Notes: generated by a model not told the origin, from the letters alone. 64,000 nucleotides of DNA from Siphonodentalium dalli (GCA_032622095.1 CP136068.1:125369989-125433988), one strand, 5' to 3'; positions 1-11,946 are shown, counted from the first letter of the stretch. Numbers and translations: made by a program.

Positions 1-165
1 ACTGACGGCGCGCCAACCGAGCCACCGTCGAGTCGACGACGGGGTCGGACGTTGACACATGCAACGTCGAACCAACGGCAATGGCCAATGTTGGCCCAAC
101 GTCGGATATCAAAGTTGGCACAACGATGGAAATGACATTGGACCAACTTTGGTGTGCTATCTGGA
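1..165. repeat. Word array, CCAACGTTGG type, cut by the window start
   Basis: The first ~165 bases contain many degenerate, alternately oriented copies of a short self-complementary word (ccaatgttgg, cccaacgtcgg, aaagttggc, ggaccaacttt). This is not a simple tandem repeat, because spacing and orientation vary. The left end lies outside the window. It resembles the other word arrays here (11202, 12414, 62440, 63180) in design but not in word. I see no coding potential. Confidence 0.5.
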
Positions 166-384
166 TTAAAACTAACATAGGAATTATTGCAACATTTTAC
201 AGTATATGTGGTTTTGAATGTTTTCTGCAAATAACTTTTCATTCCTTCGTTCAGATTAGCCAGATTCGGTACTTGTTCTGCCCACCAGCAACAATCGCAA
301 TACAACAGGACCCACTGATATATCAACTAATCAGAGACTTAACACGGGTGGTACCCTCAGCTAATGTGGGTGAAATGATTGATA

Positions 385-641
385 TTAAGCCTTTTGTGAC
401 GGGAATGATTGGTGCAGCATTAAAGATCCTGTGTCAGTGCATTCTCTTATATAATTATGCGAGTCTCCCATAGGGAGTGAATGCACTGACTTCTAGTTCA
501 AGGTCAATATTGTTAGCCGATGCATTGTCTTAATGTAAATATATATGTGAGGATCTCTATGTGAAATTAGCATATATAAGAGACGTCGTTGGCACAGGGT
601 TTTCGCAAAATTTCACGAAGCTCCAGTCACGAAAGAGTTAA
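385..641. mobile_element. piggyBac-type MITE, copy A
   Basis: A 257-bp non-coding element bounded by TTAA on both sides (385-388 and 638-641). The terminal inverted repeats are imperfect: the left reads ttaagccttttgtgacggga and the right is its near reverse complement, ending cacgaaagagttaa. The centre has palindromic hairpins around gcgagtctcccataggga. The element at 11947-12211 is the same family in the opposite orientation. TTAA targets with CCYT-type ends are the signature of the piggyBac superfamily. No transposase is present, so it would have been mobilised in trans. Confidence 0.7.
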
Positions 642-772
642 GCATGATATATAGGCTTTATTGGCCAGGTGTTTATTGCATTATTATCATTATTTTGTAT
701 TTGACTATACAAGCACATGTCTTGAACAATAAATATATACCTCTCTCTATATATACATGCGTATAAACTCAC

Positions 773-910
773 TTAGCGCAGCGGGTGAACCGAACATTTT
801 GAAATTTGTACCAGGGTAGAAAGCACCAGCCAGTTTTATGGTTCACTGCATACATAAGGTATTCTCTATGAGGGCAATCTTCGGCGACTGGAGTGACACC
901 CGACAATTTG
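773..910 (-). CDS. Candidate internal exon of a secreted Cys-containing protein
   Basis: On the - strand a 138-bp open segment is bounded by a polypyrimidine-AG acceptor (ttgttctatctttttactag) and a GTGAGT donor. It encodes a short peptide with three cysteines and aromatic residues (DCPHREYLMYAVN, then TGWCFLPWYKF, then TRCAK). No partner exon was identified and I do not recognise the family. The splice signals are the main support; a chance open frame with fortuitous signals is quite possible. Confidence 0.28.
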
Positions 911-1035
911 CTAGTAAAAAGATAGAACAAACATATTATGATACACATGTCTTGCACAGACACGCGTGCGGGTACCGCACAAGTCATTGGATTGCGACAG
1001 GGTTAGTTTGAGTTACAAATTTCATAAAACGTCGA

Positions 1036-1178
1036 AAACTATTGGCGGTAAGCATTTCTATCAATATGTTGACCTTCAGCCGGTTTGAACACTCACCGGA
1101 GTTCATAAACTATTGGCGGTAAGCATTTCTATCAATATGTTGACCTTCAGCCGGTTTGAACATTCACCGGAGTTCATA
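1036..1178. repeat. Recent 71-bp tandem duplication
   Basis: Two head-to-tail 71-bp copies starting aaactattggcggtaagc differ at one position (cactcacc against cattcacc). This is a young duplication in non-coding DNA and shows no coding potential. Confidence 0.9.
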
Positions 1179-1562
1179 GTTGAACACGAATCTGCCAATT
1201 ACACATTTTTGTACAATCGCATTTGCGTTGTTTAAAGTGGCCTATACGTATAGCCATGTCGAAGATAATTGCAAGGAAAAATAAATGACACGTTCGCGAT
1301 ATTCTGCTGCAGTCTTGTTCACAACCAAAGAAGTGGTGTTCAAAATGTCGCTGTGCATATCGTTCATATATATTTGTTATTGATTACCCAATCCACAATG
1401 CAAGTGTATGATATGTGTGTATGGTTTACATATTAGTGAGTTATTGAATATGTATTCCTGACTCCAAGTTGAAACATTTACTCTTGTGTGATTTCACTTG
1501 CACATAGCTTATTATTCATCGCACATATATATATAAATATATATGTAGAACCAAAATCGGAC

Positions 1563-2073
1563 CCTACTCCATTAGTTTCCACACATAACCCACATCAATA
1601 TGGCCATAGTTGCAAAACAACTATTCCCCACCCAACATAAATGTGAAATAATGAATGCCGTAGTGAAATCAGATGATATTTTACCGAGCAAACGTCAGCC
1701 GAAACACTTGAAAACGATTCTGACAAATTTAGTTCATAAATGTGGTAACAAACTGAAAATTTATCCGAATATTTCTATGGACTGTGGGACAAGGAATTTA
1801 AATTACTGTATCGTCTGCCATGGATGTTCAGAAAGTTACATCGGCGAAGCGGGCAATACACTGCGAGAAAGAACGAAAATTCATAAGCAGCAAACTAAAC
1901 AACCATAATATTGAAAATTTATGCTCAGTGGACACTTGGATGAATACGGGGGTGGGAAATTTTTTATTTTCCCGTTCCAAAAACTACAGTCCGACAGTAA
2001 AATACTCAGAAATAAAACAGAAGACTTTTATATGAAACATTTCAAGTGTAAAGTTAATGCACTCAGGAAATGA
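1563..2073 (+). mobile_element. Penelope-like element remnant: GIY-YIG endonuclease end
   Basis: The conceptual product is the C-terminal end of a Penelope-like retroelement. Visible in order are a PLVSTHNP segment, KRQPKHLKTIL, then a Cys-containing GIY-YIG core (YCIVCHGC, ESYIGEAGNTLRER), and finally the downstream part of the nuclease domain ending FYMKHFKCKVNALRK. These pieces lie in different frames: at least one frameshift occurs near 1590-1600 and another near 1890-1930, so the copy is dead. The reverse transcriptase half, which should lie upstream, is not visible. In this family the reverse transcriptase and the nuclease together integrate the element. Stop at 2071-2073. Confidence 0.75.
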
Positions 2074-2147
2074 CGTTTTCTCTAAATTGAATTATTTTCC
2101 TTGATGCTATGACGTCACAATCATTATTGTCTTCTATTTAAAAGTGG

Positions 2148-2149
<2 letters not shown>

Positions 2150-2186
<37 letters not shown>

Positions 2187-2187
2187 T
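2150..2187. repeat. (TA)n/(CA)n microsatellite
   Basis: About 29 bases of alternating TA followed by a short CACACA run. It explains the Ile-Tyr run in the reverse frame, which is not a gene. Confidence 0.95.
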
Positions 2188-2721
2188 CCCTTTACTGCGT
2201 TACACACACGCACATTTGCGTTACACACACGATCCAATCGTTTGGACTTCTGCCCTTTGTTGTGCCATTGCATAGCGATTGAAATGACGTTAAACCACAA
2301 TACATCAGTCAGACAAAACAATAAGAGCCTGCGTTATTAAAACAATACACGACAGTCAATCGCGTAACTAATATGATGTAACTTCCAGCCACAAATGTAT
2401 AAATCGATCTGATACGTGTTGCTTGTTCAGAACAAGGTGTTGACAGACCATCAGCCTTTCAGATTTAATTGCGAATATACATCCATAGCATAGGAGTGAT
2501 AACTCTATATTTGTTCAGACTCTGGCTTTGACAAGACAAGTGTGTGTACATTTTTCAATGTTTAAGACAAAGCAATTTTAATCAGCCACGCTGTTGGACT
2601 AGATTAACAAAACACAAAATAAGACCATGAAGAACACATATCACACAATAGAACAACAACCAACTCAAATAAAATGTTAAGCATCATTGTGGTTTGAATT
2701 CCAAAATTACTCTTGTTTTTG

Positions 2722-3096
2722 TTAGGACTTTCTTTCGTTTACACAGAACATTGGCAAGTTTGAACGACAATTTTCTCATATAAAAACATTTGTTACCATA
2801 CTATAAACGGCAACATGCATATAAAATGAATACTAACCAAAGCTAACGACATGTGCAGTAATGTTTCGATAGTTCCACATGTAACGGTGCTACTGACAAT
2901 TGAATGTTATTTACATGCAAACGTCGGTAACACAGCTACAGGTGGAGCTACATAGTTTTTACTTAGGATGTATTTAGCTGTGGTACAGACGCATTTTATA
3001 AGTATGTTCGTATTCTGTTTCTGGCACATAGTAGCTATCTATGCCGAAATACCTGCACAATAATGCTTGGAAAATTTGCGAGTGAACGCACCCTTA
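2722..3096. mobile_element. hAT-like MITE, older copy
   Basis: It begins gttaggac and carries acattggcaagtttg near the left end. The right end reads aaatttgcgagtgaacgcacccttaa. Both ends and an internal inverted pair (gttccacatgtaacggtgct against a later ggtggagctac) match the better preserved element at 57372-57790. Divergence is high and no target-site duplication is visible, so the exact ends are uncertain. No coding capacity. Confidence 0.5.
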
Positions 3097-3639
3097 AATC
3101 CCGGTCCGCATTGGAAATTATAATTGGTCGATCGATATGTTACATAATATTGTTTGAACATTTGTATTACCAATAAGTATATTACAACACATATTGGTAA
3201 TTGCATTGGAGGACACGTGCGATCCGCTTCTGTATACCCTCGTCTCCCATGCAGTTGCCTTTATACAGAGTGATACTAATCAAGGTTGTCAACGCAATAG
3301 GTATTACATAATGTGTAACACATTTGCAAGGGCACATTATATATAATTGATACAATTTGTAGATAATGTGTGGTCTCACCACACCACACATTCTTCATCA
3401 CAACCCCACCCATTCTTCGTAATGGCACTAAGCTTATTTTTGAGCTGTCATAAATGAGATACATCAATGTGCATGCTTTTACAATTTGTATTATTACCAT
3501 TATTCGAACTTAACATAGATATGCCACGTGCCCAATGTTGCTCACGGGCTTTACAATGTTGTGAACTAATCATGAATACAACGAAATAAATACATATTGT
3601 CCATGCACACTATTTACATTTGGATTTACCCCAACATTT

Positions 3640-3790
3640 TAAGGCTTGGAAAAATCGTTCGGACAGATTGCTCTTCAATCCGGATTTGAAACATTCAAAT
3701 GGTAGATGGATCTTATCTTATCCGGGAGACGGTTCCATAAGAAAGGACTTACAACAGAAAAGGCATGCACTCCACATTTGAGATTATATA
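3640..3790 (-). mobile_element. LINE reverse-transcriptase C-terminal scrap
   Basis: Reading the - strand gives LKCGVHAFSVVSPFLW followed by NRLPDKIRSIYHLN, then a frameshift into FKSGLKSNL. The pattern FSV..P.LWN.LP..IR and FKS.LK..L is the conserved extreme C-terminus of many CR1/L2/RTE-type LINE second ORFs. Only ~50 residues survive. No 3' tail is visible to the left. Confidence 0.65.
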
Positions 3791-4799
3791 ACTTGATCCA
3801 CAGCCGACTACTGTAATATGCTGTCAGTAATCATACATGTAGTAGAACAACCAGAAAGTAAAATTCAAATGTTTTATCAGGGATAAAACAAGTTTTGACT
3901 GAGCCAGTGGTGTTACTTTTTGACACAAGTTGAAACTGTGGGGACAAAGTGTTTGCGCATGTAAATCCGATGTTGCCAAAACCAAAACAACTGACTTACG
4001 TCCTTTTTACTGTAAAGCGACGATATTAGGGCATTAACATAAATTATGTAATGACCATTGCATTTTGAAGTTTCAAGTTTGACACATCCTGAATTATGTA
4101 CAGTACTTACTAGAAAGATGGCACCGCAACTTTTTCTAAAGCTGAATCTGACGTTGCGCGCTGTCGCAGAGCATTCAGATCCGACCTTGCTTCACTATCT
4201 TGACGTAACGCTCTATTAATTCCAGGCCTGAAAAACATATGTAGTGACCATGATCACACCGTACTCACAATTTCAATTCTTTAATCTCAATAAATCAACA
4301 ATCATGATATATGATATATACAAAATTCAAATACAATAATATATGACAAAAGCACATTTAACAGGTACATACTTATATTATAGTATATGTAATATTAATG
4401 CTGATGCATTCATTGAAGGAACATCCACCCAAAACAGGGTGGATGTGCCCATTACTATATAATACTATCTATGTATTTGATACACTCGCGTCATTTACAC
4501 AGGAATACTGTCATAGCGACATGCATATACATAAATTTTGACTTGAGACGATGGGGCACATGAGCTACAGATGTAACTTTGAATTTGAAAAAAAAAGTTG
4601 TATGGACAAAATCTGCATGGTATGTTTTAATCATCATATAACTTGAGGTCAAAGTTGTGTGTGTATTCGAATAATGTTTAGAATAAAGCGTGGCGTGACA
4701 GAGACACCGTTGCTAATAGACCCCATCGCAGCAAGTGCATGTCCACATCAAGTAGATCCTGCGTACTCAGTAAGGATCAAGCGAACCATGTCAAAATCA

Positions 4800-5060
4800 T
4801 ACTCCAAACCACGCCCTGCGTATGATATATCCGCACACATAGAGAGGACGGAACTAAAGAAAGTTAAATGTGTTTATTCCACGATCACGTACTTTCTATT
4901 AATTTCAAACCTGAAAAAAATATGTCGTGACCATGACACCACAAACCACGCCCTGCATATATGACATCTCCGCACGGAGTACACACATAGTGATGCTGGG
5001 GCGAAAGAAAGTTAAATATGTTTTATACCATGATTACGCACTCTACTAGAGAATTAACGG
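4800..5060. repeat. Degenerate tandem pair, about 135 bp
   Basis: Two diverged copies share ccaaaccacgccctgc, a ccgcac block and agaaagttaaatgtgttt followed by a c-a-c-g-a-t-c-a-c-g-like stretch. A further fragment (cctgaaaaacatatgtagtg) sits at about 4227. The region is non-coding. Confidence 0.6.
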
Positions 5061-5524
5061 TTATTGTGAAAAAAAAGTTCTCAAACGCCATTGTAGGTAT
5101 AAAGGAACGTCACACGTTTCCCATACGTTTTGAACGGCAAAGTGATATACATACGTACATTATGGACTGCAATGATCGTGACCTCGTGTGACCTCCACAC
5201 AGTGAGGTTCTATCTATTTATAGCGATTGCATGGTGACGGAAGATATAGTTCCAAGTTGACGTTAGTTTAATTTCATATATCTGTCATATTATGTGATAT
5301 TTGTGATGTTATGTGACCACACAAATGTTATCATAAATTTAAGTAGCTTTTTATATACTTTCACAATTCCCTCCGATTGCATATCGCTTCGTTAATAACA
5401 GTACTAATGTACTGAGTTGCACGGGGTCCACGGACGGTTGCCCTGTTGACAAATTTCTGCGATTTTTTAAGTTCTAACTTTCTAATATTATTCTTATCGG
5501 TAGGATAAATTTTTCACCACTCAT

Positions 5525-5576
5525 GGGATTGGTGATTTAACACACTCGCTAAACTCGTGTGGTAAGTCACCAATCC
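5525..5576. repeat. Imperfect hairpin
   Basis: The arms gggattggtgatttaacaca and tgtggtaagtcaccaatccc can pair with a few mismatches around a short loop. It is followed by a cccccggggg run. It may be a foldback remnant. Apart from this, 5080-6590 holds no gene or repeat that I can identify. Confidence 0.5.
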
Positions 5577-6599
5577 CCCGGGGGTGTAAATTTGGTATTC
5601 AGAAACACTGTACATGTGTATTCTATATGTATCTCTTACCTGCGCATTTTGTATATGGGTGGGTACAAAATGTAAACTTTGAGTCAGATATAACAGGAAA
5701 CATGAGCTTTTGTCAGCAGGAAATGTTTTTTCTCCATGCATGTCTTTGGCATCATGTCATAACAGATGCCTATTTTTAGAATATTATAGCATTTTTATTA
5801 GAACTCTAGCTTTTAACGAACTTTTAAGTAATATATGCGCTACACAAGTTGTTTCTTATGCGTTTTTGATAATGATTGTTCAACCGTGCATTAAAGAGGC
5901 GATCAATATAATTGTTTTTGTTACTTAGCTTATAAAACGGACGCCATGCTTTTAAGGGGGAGACGCACGTTTTGCATAAATCCTGCAAAAATGGCAAGAA
6001 ATTTTCAACAAAGAATTTCTCTGGATCTATTTGGCAAAAAATCTTGAATTTCAGATATCATCATATTCTTTGTATGTATAATCTGAACAATTATTAAGAG
6101 AAGATAAACAATGGATTTTTAAATGTTTGAGAGGTTGAAAATTTTAATTTATTTTTTGACCCGTTCGATACCAAGAACAGCTGGAATAATTAATTATTTC
6201 ACACAAAATTCCAATCACCAAATAGCTTATTATCTTGGCGCTCTATGAGAGGAGGTTTCCTTTGTATCATAATGTTGAGTTAGATTTTTAATTATATAAT
6301 ATAGCATCATAACCACATATATTATTTCACTGTTTTCATGTACCAAGAACTTCTGTAGAATATATTTTTTTCAAGAGTGCAGTTCATATATTCATGATAT
6401 CATATCATATGGGACCGGATTAATGGTCCATGAGCGACACTTGTTTCTCAATGAATAAATCCAATGAGCGTGCACTCGTTCGCGATCATTTGGTCTTTTG
6501 GTCCGATTGGTAAGAGTGTAGTTTGACAGCATGCCCAAATCACCGAATCGAGTTGTCAATTAGCTGGCAACTGAACACCATCCATTAGACCCGGTTTGG

Positions 6600-6680
6600 C
6601 TGGACCGTCAATACAGGTTTAAACAGGTTTAAACTCGGATGTTTAAACCGGAGATGACGAATCCGGACCAGGGGTTTGGT
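6600..6680. repeat. Small word array, AAACCGGTTT type
   Basis: Repeated caggtttaaac and gtttaaaccgg words end in a block reading ggagatgacgaatccggacc. A very similar closing block (gggatgccgattcggaccc) ends the larger word array at 62440-62660, which suggests that both come from one element family. Confidence 0.45.
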
Positions 6681-7060
6681 AAGATATGTGTGGTCTATCC
6701 GTACACTATCAAACGATTGACTTTACGTATTTGCCACGACGCGTCGCCTCTCTGCACTCAAAGTCGCTACGTCTTTGCATTTGCTTGTTGTAAGAAAACT
6801 TGATGTCAAAGCCCATATTTGTAACGCTTACATGCGGAGCAATCTTTTAGTTTACTGATCCGAGTGGATAATTGATAAATCGGTAAGTGTGGCTCAAATA
6901 CAATGTCTAGGCCTATTGTAATCACTGCAGACAATTTTACAGCGCAGGCGACGACTTAAAGATCTTTACAGTAAATAAAGGTCGGTCATTGGACTTCAAA
7001 AGATAGCTCGATGGTTGATTGGCGTGTTATAAATTGGTACATTGACCTGATTATACTTAC

Positions 7061-7266
7061 GATTGTTTGGTGTATTCTTCAGGGTCTTCACCGTCTTTAC
7101 TATCGACATCAATCCCTTTGATAGTATTCCATAATTGTTCTCCATCGTGCCGCTCGATGGCGGACTTGGGATCTGTACAAACCGCCGTAAATCGATCTTT
7201 CGCCGCAATGCTTCCGCTGGTCCGTGCAGCCACTAAAAGCATCACGACCGAGAATACGATGAACTT
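7061..7266 (-). CDS. Candidate exon with a signal-peptide-like start
   Basis: On the - strand a polypyrimidine tract ending tctctttatag precedes a 206-bp open segment that ends exactly at a GTAAGT donor (ggtgtattcttc side, 7055-7060). The peptide starts KFIVFSVVMLLVAARTSG, a typical hydrophobic signal core, then a polar, acidic tail (KDGEDPEEYTKQ) with one Cys. The open frame enters in phase 0, compatible with an upstream exon supplying the Met. The family is not recognised. The intron upstream (higher coordinates) would contain the 32-bp minisatellite. Confidence 0.38.
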
Positions 7267-7286
7267 CTATAAAGAGAGGAGAGAAT

Positions 7287-7900
7287 ACGAGAGTATTAGT
7301 GTTAACGATGTCCCGTTACGACTAAATAATGTCCCATACACGCGATTTTAGTGTTAACGATGTCCCATTACGACTAAATAATTACCCATACACGGGAGTG
7401 TTAGTGTTAAAGATGTCCAATTACGACTAAATAATGTCCCATACACGGGAGTGTTAGGGTTAATAATGCCACATACACGATAGTCTTAGGGTTAATAATG
7501 TCACATACATGAGAGTGTTAGGGTTAATAATGTCACATACACGAGAGTGTTATGGTTAATAATGTCCCATACACGGGAGTGTTATGGTTAATAATGTCAC
7601 ATACACGAGAGTGTTAGGGTTAATAATGTCACATACACGACAGTGTTATGGTTATTAATATCACATACGCGAGAGTGTTAGGGTAAAATAATGTCACATA
7701 CACGAGAGTGTTAGGGTTAATAATGTCACATACACGAGAGTGTTAGGGTTAATAATTTCACATATACGAGAGTGTTAAGGTCAATAATGTCACAACAACG
7801 AGAGTGTTATGGTTAATAATGTCCCATATTCGAGAGTGTTAAGGTTAATAATGTCCCATATACGAGGGTGTTAAGGTTAATAATGTCCCATACACGAGAG
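7287..7900. repeat. 32-bp/52-bp minisatellite carrying TTAGGGTTA
   Basis: Three longer units of about 52 bp (agtgttaacgatgtcccgtt, then acgactaaataatg) are followed by about 14 units of 32 bp (gtgttagggttaataatgtc, then acatacacgaga). The short unit looks like the long one with ~20 bp lost. Many units contain TTAGGGTTA, but single copies separated by other sequence are not telomeric arrays. Confidence 0.9.
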
Positions 7901-8151
7901 ATATCCCGTCCGATTTGGCACAAAAATTGACAAATGTCCAATTCCAATATTCACCTTTACCGTGAAAAAGACGAATTTAAAATACTTGAAACCCTCATCA
8001 CCATTCACTAGCGGAGGCATCGCGAAAATCCACACCACAATCCATAAGTAATACGTCGAAAGCAATCACAGCAGCTCATTGTTAACAAGAAAACCATAGT
8101 CAGAAATGGTAACGCCACCAAGATCATATTATTAGCCATAAATGTAAATCA

Positions 8152-8202
8152 TAATATAAAATATATTGGTTACATGAATGGACCGCCTCAGAATTCCGTT
8201 AA
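8152..8202. repeat. Direct repeat, left copy
   Basis: About 51 bases (taatataaaatatattggtt ... cagaattccgttaa) recur in the same orientation at 9410-9459, on the other side of the long foldback. They may be two ends of an older element into which the foldback inserted, or a local duplication. Confidence 0.65.
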
Positions 8203-8596
8203 GAAAAGTAATTCTTCAAATTATTACAATGAACTACGGCTTATAAATTACTGCAGGTTTCTCAGTCGCCACACCAGAATGCTTCTAAATGCGGATCAAA
8301 GCTAAGAGTGCATGGCACAGCCATTGTTCATAGATATTTTACAGATAGCGAGAATGATGCATGCTGGGAACGAAAGTATCCACAGCAAAGCAATGTGCTT
8401 ACGGCCGCATGCGTTTATTATAGGGGATTTATGGTGGGCCTATAAAACTAATTATAACTTTGTTATCTGTCATAGTTTATGCGTGAAATTTTAAACATAT
8501 ATACCATGGACATATACCCCTTCCAGAATGTTGAAAAACATTTTCAGTTGCTCATCGTATTTTTATAGACGAAATAGTCCGAAATTTCAGAAAATT

Positions 8597-9300
8597 GCGC
8601 TAACTGCTCAATGTTTTAATGTGTTACAAAACGTCTGATAAAAAGAGTTCTATCGGGAATATTCACACAATTTTTTTTCAGAGAACATAGAGTAAACATA
8701 GTCCTATCGGGATATCGTAAAGGAGATTAATTAAAACCCTCAGACTGCCGAAACTGACGACATTAAATTCGCTTTTTCGTGTCCCACGGAAATGAAACTT
8801 GTCTGTCCATTGATCACGTTATTTATTTGACATAGTATTTTTTTTTCTGTTGTATTTGAACACTTGTTGCACGTGCAGGCTGCACGATTATAATAACTTC
8901 AACCGATAAGCGCCGACTGATACCCGCGCAACAGTTTGTCTCAAATAAATTGTTATCAAAACGCAGGTTTATGGCCGCGGACATAAGCCGATTAAGTGTA
9001 ATGTAATTTATCCATGAACTTGACTGAAAAATTGTGATTCTATCACCATTAGCCACGAAAATGGGACCTCTAAACAGGCAAGTTTGATTTTCGAGGGACA
9101 TGAACAAGCGAATTTATTGTCGGCAGTTTCGGCAGTCTGAGGGTTAATTAATCCCGAATTAAACGGAACTACTTTACGATAGTCCGATAGTACTATGTTT
9201 ACTCTATGCATGTTCTCTGAAAAAATAGTGTGAATATTCCAGATAGAACTCTTTTATCAGACGTTGTGTAACACCTTAAAACATTGAGCAGTTATAGCGC
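8597..9300. mobile_element. Long foldback element with internal TTAATTAA
   Basis: The left arm (8597-8808) and right arm (9070-9300) are imperfect reverse complements over more than 200 bp, sharing actgctcaatgttttaa, acgtctgataaaa, gttctatc and ccctcagactgccgaaactg. Within each arm a TTAATTAA abuts the ccctcag end (8727-8734 and 9144-9151), as if a TTAA-target element sat inside a larger inverted duplication. The ~260-bp centre has no recognisable coding sequence. Confidence 0.7.
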
Positions 9301-9409
9301 AAACCGAAATGTGTTGTCTTGCAAGATATCCCACCGCTTTAGCTAAATTTACCTTCCTACAATATCCATAAAGAGGATCATATATTATATACCCACGGTT
9401 TTAATTATA

Positions 9410-9459
9410 GAATATAAAATATATTGGTTTCGCGAATGACCAACTCAGAATTCCGTTAA
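9410..9459. repeat. Direct repeat, right copy
   Basis: Right-hand partner of 8152-8202. The copies differ at several positions (gguttacatgaatggaccg-like in the left, gtttcgcgaatgaccaa in the right), so the duplication is not recent. Confidence 0.65.
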
Positions 9460-9821
9460 AATAACAATAACAACCAGCACCTATAACGAACCGTTTTACT
9501 GGACTTGGCCTACTGGTCGCGTAGTTCCGACTTTTAAATAAACGGAATTTCCAACTCTATAAATAAAAGCCCCACAAGAATCCTGTCCACCACGCAATAT
9601 CAAAATATCAGCCGCTAGATACACCACAGGTGGCGTAATAACGCTATTTATTATCTACCGCGTTTGTGCGACAGAGGCATGAACGCTCCATATAATAGTC
9701 GATCGTTGGAAATTTTGGAAGGCTGACAAAAATTCATTTGAAAGTTGATATATGGCCACCAAAACCTCCTATTAATGGGCGCATGTGTCCGATTGAATTA
9801 TTTTCCGGGGTTGAACACACA

Positions 9822-10000
9822 CATATTGATTGATTGATTGTTTATTTGTACAATATTTACAAACATAATTCTAACAGAGAAATATTCAGAAATAAACATG
9901 ATTATATTGTACAGGAGCGGCATGGCCAAATAGGCCGTCTTCCCACCGCCCCTGTATGGAAAAGAAACTTTTTAGTAAAAATTATGACAACGTGAATTAT
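9822..10000 (-). mobile_element. LINE 3' end with a nested hairpin and (TGAT)n tail
   Basis: The left edge is a ttgattgattgattg microsatellite followed by an AT-rich stretch. Then comes a nested hairpin: outer arms acaggagcgg (9911-9920) and ccgcccctgt (9946-9955), inner arms ggcc and ggcc around aaata. The same architecture sits at the 3' end of the LINE remnant at 16682-17760. Since the tail lies on the left, the element reads on the - strand. No coding sequence remains. Confidence 0.6.
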
Positions 10001-11201
10001 AGTAACATCTAAATACACGGAAATAATATGAACAAAATATGTATGAATGGCGTATCCAAACCATTTAAAGTGTACATAGTATGTTGGTATATGTAATGGT
10101 TTTATGTACTGGTTGAACCAAGCACTGGGCCAATATTACTGTATCATAAGTGAAGTGAGTATGGCTGAAATATAGTTTTAGACTATATGACCAAAATGAG
10201 AGCATTTTAAAGATCGCTGTTCGTTTTGTTCATATCCATCAGTTCTGTTCATAAAGGGCAAGGTTACATATAATCCAGCCAATATAAAAGGTGAACGCAC
10301 ATAGGTTGATTTTATGGCGTCAAATCGGACACGGAATCTTTAATAGAACTCAATGTCTGCGCAGTGAAAAAATGAAACCATCCTTATCAACAAGAACTTG
10401 AAAAAATAGATGTTCATTGTTAATAATTAATAAAAACGAGATGTAGCATGTTGAAATGTTATGTCAACATTATCTATTACACTGTTGTCAACAAAATTTA
10501 ATATCACCATTGACAGTTGGGATTCAAAACATTAGTTGAAAATCTCTATTTTGCAGAATATTTTTAAATGCTGTGACCTTTTCTAATGTTCTCTTTCGTC
10601 ATTTACTCCTCTTATTTGAAAAGAATGGTGCTCTTAATGCAAAAATTCACTATCACATTTGGATTTGATGTTTACATAATGGCTTCAACACACGCCAGCT
10701 CGTTATTCAGCATATCCTCATGCAACTAGGTTCATAATGGGCGTACATATTCACATAGGTTCATATTGGGCGGGTTTTATTCTGAAATAAGCTCACTGCG
10801 AGCGTGTACCCGTTATTCCGTTGAATGGTGCGGCCGTGCGGGCCGAAGTGAAATCAAAAGTCCATGCGTCGTGTAAGTCTTGTCGATGAAAAATGCCAAT
10901 ATGGGCGTATTTGTTATGGAAATATAGTCCCATATTGGACAGTTTAAACAAAACGCGTCGCACGTCCAAAAAGAGCGTATATATGAGGCTAAATAATGCC
11001 AATATGAGTATTTCGCTCATATGAATACGCCCGTCATGTGATTGTTTGTTTTCAAGAGAACAGGTTGCGCATATTGGAAGATTCTTGGTATTGGAAATGA
11101 TATTTGATTGCACACCATCAACTACCATTAATTTGTATGGTGTTTCTATCGTAGCATAATTAGATCATACCCTCGATCATATAGGAGGTTTTGGAAGTCA
11201 G

Positions 11202-11925
11202 CTACACTCTTAAAACAATAGGTACTTCAGAGTACCTACGTAGGTACTAAGCTTTGTCCCAGGGGGAGTACCAACGTTTTGGTACTCTGGAGTACCAAAA
11301 GTTTAGGTACTCTAGAGTACCAAATTGTTGGTACTCTGGATTACCTACTACTTATTTAAGTTCTACCCGGGCATTGTGCATATAATACCCACCCCGCTCA
11401 CGATATGAAGTGCCAAGAAATAGATGTTTTCATGTTACGCCCTATATATTATATGAAGTACCAAAATATCAAGACAGGTATTCTGAAGTATTTAGGTCCA
11501 ACGCGTAGCTCCAGCAATTTGGTACTCCAGAGAACAAAACAGCCCAGATACCGGCAAATTTAACAATGTGACATGTTAGACTCCAAATGATGCTGCCGCG
11601 TTTAAACATCGAATTAAGTACAAAACCACAAAGACTCCCTTGCATAGTGCTAAATGAAATAATCCGACAGATCTATGACCGCGAGTCGACGGGCGGCCAT
11701 TTTTTCACGTAATTTGATCGTTTGCACATGGCACTCGATATTGACACACCCACGGTCTCACCCAATCAGCATAGAGCCAACGATTGGCCCTCTGTGGAGT
11801 ACCAACTCATCTGGTTCTATAACGCTAAACAGGCTCTAAAGGCTTATAGTACCAAACTGTCTGGTACTATCGCGGCTTTTGGTTCTATGGGGTACCTAAA
11901 TCAATTGCTTTATTTGAGAGTGTAT
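11202..11925. mobile_element. Word-array element, GGTACTC/GAGTACC type
   Basis: It starts ctacactcttaaaac, a 15-base end identical to that at 12414. It is filled with short palindromic modules (gagtacc, ggtactctggagtacc, gtacctacgtaggtac) in variable spacing, densest at 11220-11350. It closes near tttgagagtgta, the approximate inverse of its start. The word modules also recur at 11795-11900. The open frame across its right part (11722-11961) is a by-product of the modules. Confidence 0.6.
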
Positions 11926-11946
11926 CGACTTTCAAACGAGGAGATG

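Noticed and set aside
7287-7900. Interstitial telomere
   Set aside because: TTAGGGTTA occurs once per 32-bp unit and is never tandem.
7877-8065. Signal-peptide-like frame on the - strand
   Set aside because: It lacks an ATG at its start (TTG only) with an in-frame stop just upstream, and I could not find a good acceptor; the right part runs into the minisatellite.
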